Positions 62,543 to 64,000 of a stretch of 64,000 nucleotides of DNA are shown here, in pieces. The notes under the pieces were generated by a model. It saw nothing but the letters and a program-made list of their open reading frames with translations. It had not been told where the DNA came from and searched no databases. The translations under genes were made by a program, and so were the position numbers. How positions within the stretch are numbered: position 1 is the first letter of the stretch; every line of letters begins with the position of its first letter. This DNA comes from Aurantiochytrium sp. KH105 (taxonomy: Eukaryota > Sar > Bigyra > Thraustochytrida > Thraustochytriidae): assembly GCA_003116975.1 (NCBI GenBank), contig BGKB01000099.1, positions 124,001 to 188,000 on the forward strand. Direction: 5' to 3'.

Positions 62543-64000
62543 TCAGATAAGGTCGTCTTCGTCGATGTCGGAGTCGGCGGAGTTCGCGACATCGGGAGAC
62601 GTTTTGGCCGGGGCGTCGGCGACGCTGCTGGAGTCCGAAAGGTCGTGGCTGTAGCTGCGACTGCTGCGACGCGAGCTGCTTTTCTCCTTTTTGTCCTTCT
62701 TCTTCTTCTTCTTCTTGTGCTTCTTCTCCTTTTCCACGTTTTCTTCTTCTTCGTCGTCGTCGTTGTCGATGTCGTCGTCTTCTATTTCTCCGTCAACATC
62801 GTCGTTTTTGGTGGCTTTCTTGCTGTCCTCGAGCGCCGCATCGTCACTATCCTCGCTCTTATGCACCCTCTTTCGCTCAGAGTCTGCATTGTCCTTGTCA
62901 TCAACCGAAACAGGATTCACATGGCCAAGTGCGCGCGCGTCCTTGTCATCGGCAGACTTGGTTCCGGTTGACGACTTGGCCAGTCTTGCCCGACTGCCTG
63001 AAGCCATGTGACTTCCGCCAACATGTGCCAGCGCCACAGCCTTGAGACTCCTCGGTCGTCTCCGACGGGCGTTCATTGTAGCCCGTCCCATGCTCAGATG
63101 CTGCATCTCGCCCCTTTTGCCCTTCGCCTCGCCTTCCTTGTCGGCCGAGGACTCTTTTGGTGCCGAGGACTCCTCGGCCGTATCGCCCTCTCCATCGTCA
63201 CCTTCAGCTTCGGAGTCTTCCTTTTCTGCTTTTTTCGGCTTGGGCCGAAGCGATGGCGGTGGCCCCACGCCAAAGGGTATGGCGCCCAAATTGAGTTTGG
63301 CTTTGAGCGCAGAGACACTCGGAGGACCCGAAACCTCCGTCTTTTCCTTTTCCTTTTCCTTTTCTTGCTCTTTTTCTTGTTCTTGCTCTTCCTCCTGCTG
63401 CGCCGCCTTGAGACGGGCCTCCTCTTCCTTCTTCGCCTTCTTTTTTGCCTTCTTCTCTTTGCGACGACGCTCCTCTGCTTCTGCCTCAGCCTCGGCATCG
63501 GCTTCGACGTTGTCTTGAGCCTCGTCTCCTGTTCCCAACGTCTCCTTGGCATCTGCGGTGTCAGGGCTGTCCTCGTCATCATCGTCTCGATGCTTGTCAA
63601 GGCGATGCTTTTTGCTCTTTTTGCTCTTTTTGCTCTTCTTCTCCTTCTTCCGTTTCTTCTCAGAACCCGAAGAAATTGTATCCATATCGTCGAGATTATC
63701 ATCGCCAGCCTCGAGCTCTCCGTCATCTTCATTGTCAGAACGGTGCTCGGATCGTTCCTTGTCCCGCTTGGACTTTTTCTTTTTCAGCTTTTTGCGCTCA
63801 GAAGTGCTCGACCGAGGCGTATCGACCTCCTCATCGACATCACTGCCAAGATTCTCACTTTCCGAGTGTCGGCTGTCATGCTCGTCTTCAGCGAGAAGAA
63901 CTCGGCTCGAACGTCGAGAACTTGACTTGGCAGACTTGGTCGAGGAACGCCGTCTCGACTTGGACGAAGATGCCGAACGCGGGGATGCAGGTCCCGATAC
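62543..64000 (-). CDS. 5'-incomplete charged Ser/Arg/Lys-rich protein of unknown family
   Basis: An open minus-strand frame of 485 codons enters from the right window edge and ends with TGA at 62543, so the N-terminus is missing. The visible part begins with an SR-rich stretch (RSASSSKSRRRSSTKSAKSS) and alternates between acidic and polylysine/Glu segments. One less charged patch reads LKAKLNLGAIPFGVGPPPSL. About 60 residues later a basic block, HLSMGRATMNARRRRPRS, loosely resembles capping-protein-interaction motifs (as in FAM21 or CARMIL), but the match is weak. The product ends SADSDIDEDDLI. It has no membrane segment. Composition would also fit a nuclear or splicing-associated protein. 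I cannot assign a function. Confidence 0.7.
   Translation of the reverse strand, partial: VSGPASPRSASSSKSRRRSSTKSAKSSSRRSSRVLLAEDEHDSRHSESENLGSDVDEEVDTPRSSTSERKKLKKKKSKRDKERSEHRSDNEDDGELEAGDDNLDDMDTISSGSEKKRKKEKKSKKSKKSKKHRLDKHRDDDDEDSPDTADAKETLGTGDEAQDNVEADAEAEAEAEERRRKEKKAKKKAKKEEEARLKAAQQEEEQEQEKEQEKEKEKEKTEVSGPPSVSALKAKLNLGAIPFGVGPPPSLRPKPKKAEKEDSEAEGDDGEGDTAEESSAPKESSADKEGEAKGKRGEMQHLSMGRATMNARRRRPRSLKAVALAHVGGSHMASGSRARLAKSSTGTKSADDKDARALGHVNPVSVDDKDNADSERKRVHKSEDSDDAALEDSKKATKNDDVDGEIEDDDIDNDDDEEEENVEKEKKHKKKKKKKDKKEKSSSRRSSRSYSHDLSDSSSVADAPAKTSPDVANSADSDIDEDDLI

Overview
This window is nuclear DNA from a GC-rich unicellular eukaryote. Large single-exon genes lie on both strands, with a few GT-AG introns. 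There are no operons or Shine-Dalgarno sites. The content points to a stramenopile, most likely a marine thraustochytrid (labyrinthulomycete): a secreted metalloprotease with a PT-rich tail, a PqiA-type membrane protein of a kind I associate with stramenopiles, an animal-type R2R3 MYB, a lone bZIP factor, an opine dehydrogenase and an acyltransferase of the glycerolipid pathway. The assignment is an inference from gene types and base composition, not from a marker gene.

Layout. 1-3450 (-): partial gene for a long protein with two N-terminal SH3 domains. 4263-5351 (+): NFACT-R domain protein. 5492-5653 (-): possible tiny lysine-rich ORF. 5783-7942 (-): CPA2-type cation/proton antiporter. 7943-11225: mostly gene-free and repeat-rich, with one PIP-box/AT-hook ORF (10062-10842, -). 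11226-13268 (-): a microbial rhodopsin fused to a receiver-like domain, a phospho-motif array and a MYND zinc finger. 15402-17180 (+): lebercilin-like coiled-coil protein, convergent with a MYB factor (17327-19471, -). 21329-22363 (+): JmjC/cupin-8 protein, convergent with a secreted ADAM/reprolysin-like protease (22915-25212, -) whose 3' end is followed by tandem copies of its last cysteine-rich module. 27472-29625 (+): PqiA-like membrane protein. 30408-31937 (-): BAR-SH3 protein. 32910-35834 (+): CTFxP-repeat protein with polyQ. 36143-37074 (-): two-exon cyclodeaminase-domain protein. 37647-39107 (+): three-exon opine dehydrogenase. 39632-41842 (-): bZIP factor. 43082-43642 (+): TRAPPC3/BET3. 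43992-45731 and 50835-52559 (-): two paralogous sugar transporters about 5 kb apart. 59934-61844 (-): SCT1/GPT2-type glycerol-3-phosphate acyltransferase. 62543-64000 (-): 5'-incomplete gene for a charged, Ser/Arg/Lys-rich protein.

Genes are arranged mainly as convergent and divergent pairs, with short shared 3' regions (146-550 bp) and longer GC-rich divergent 5' regions. Most start codons have a perfect 2-5 bp microsatellite within about 10-300 bp upstream. Functionally the window mixes membrane transport (antiporter, sugar porters, PqiA-like), membrane remodelling and trafficking (BAR-SH3, TRAPPC3, SH3 protein), lipid synthesis (GPAT), metabolism (opine dehydrogenase, cyclodeaminase) and regulation (MYB, bZIP). 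The most unusual gene is the rhodopsin-receiver-MYND fusion. No tRNA, rRNA, CRISPR or recognisable transposase was found by eye.
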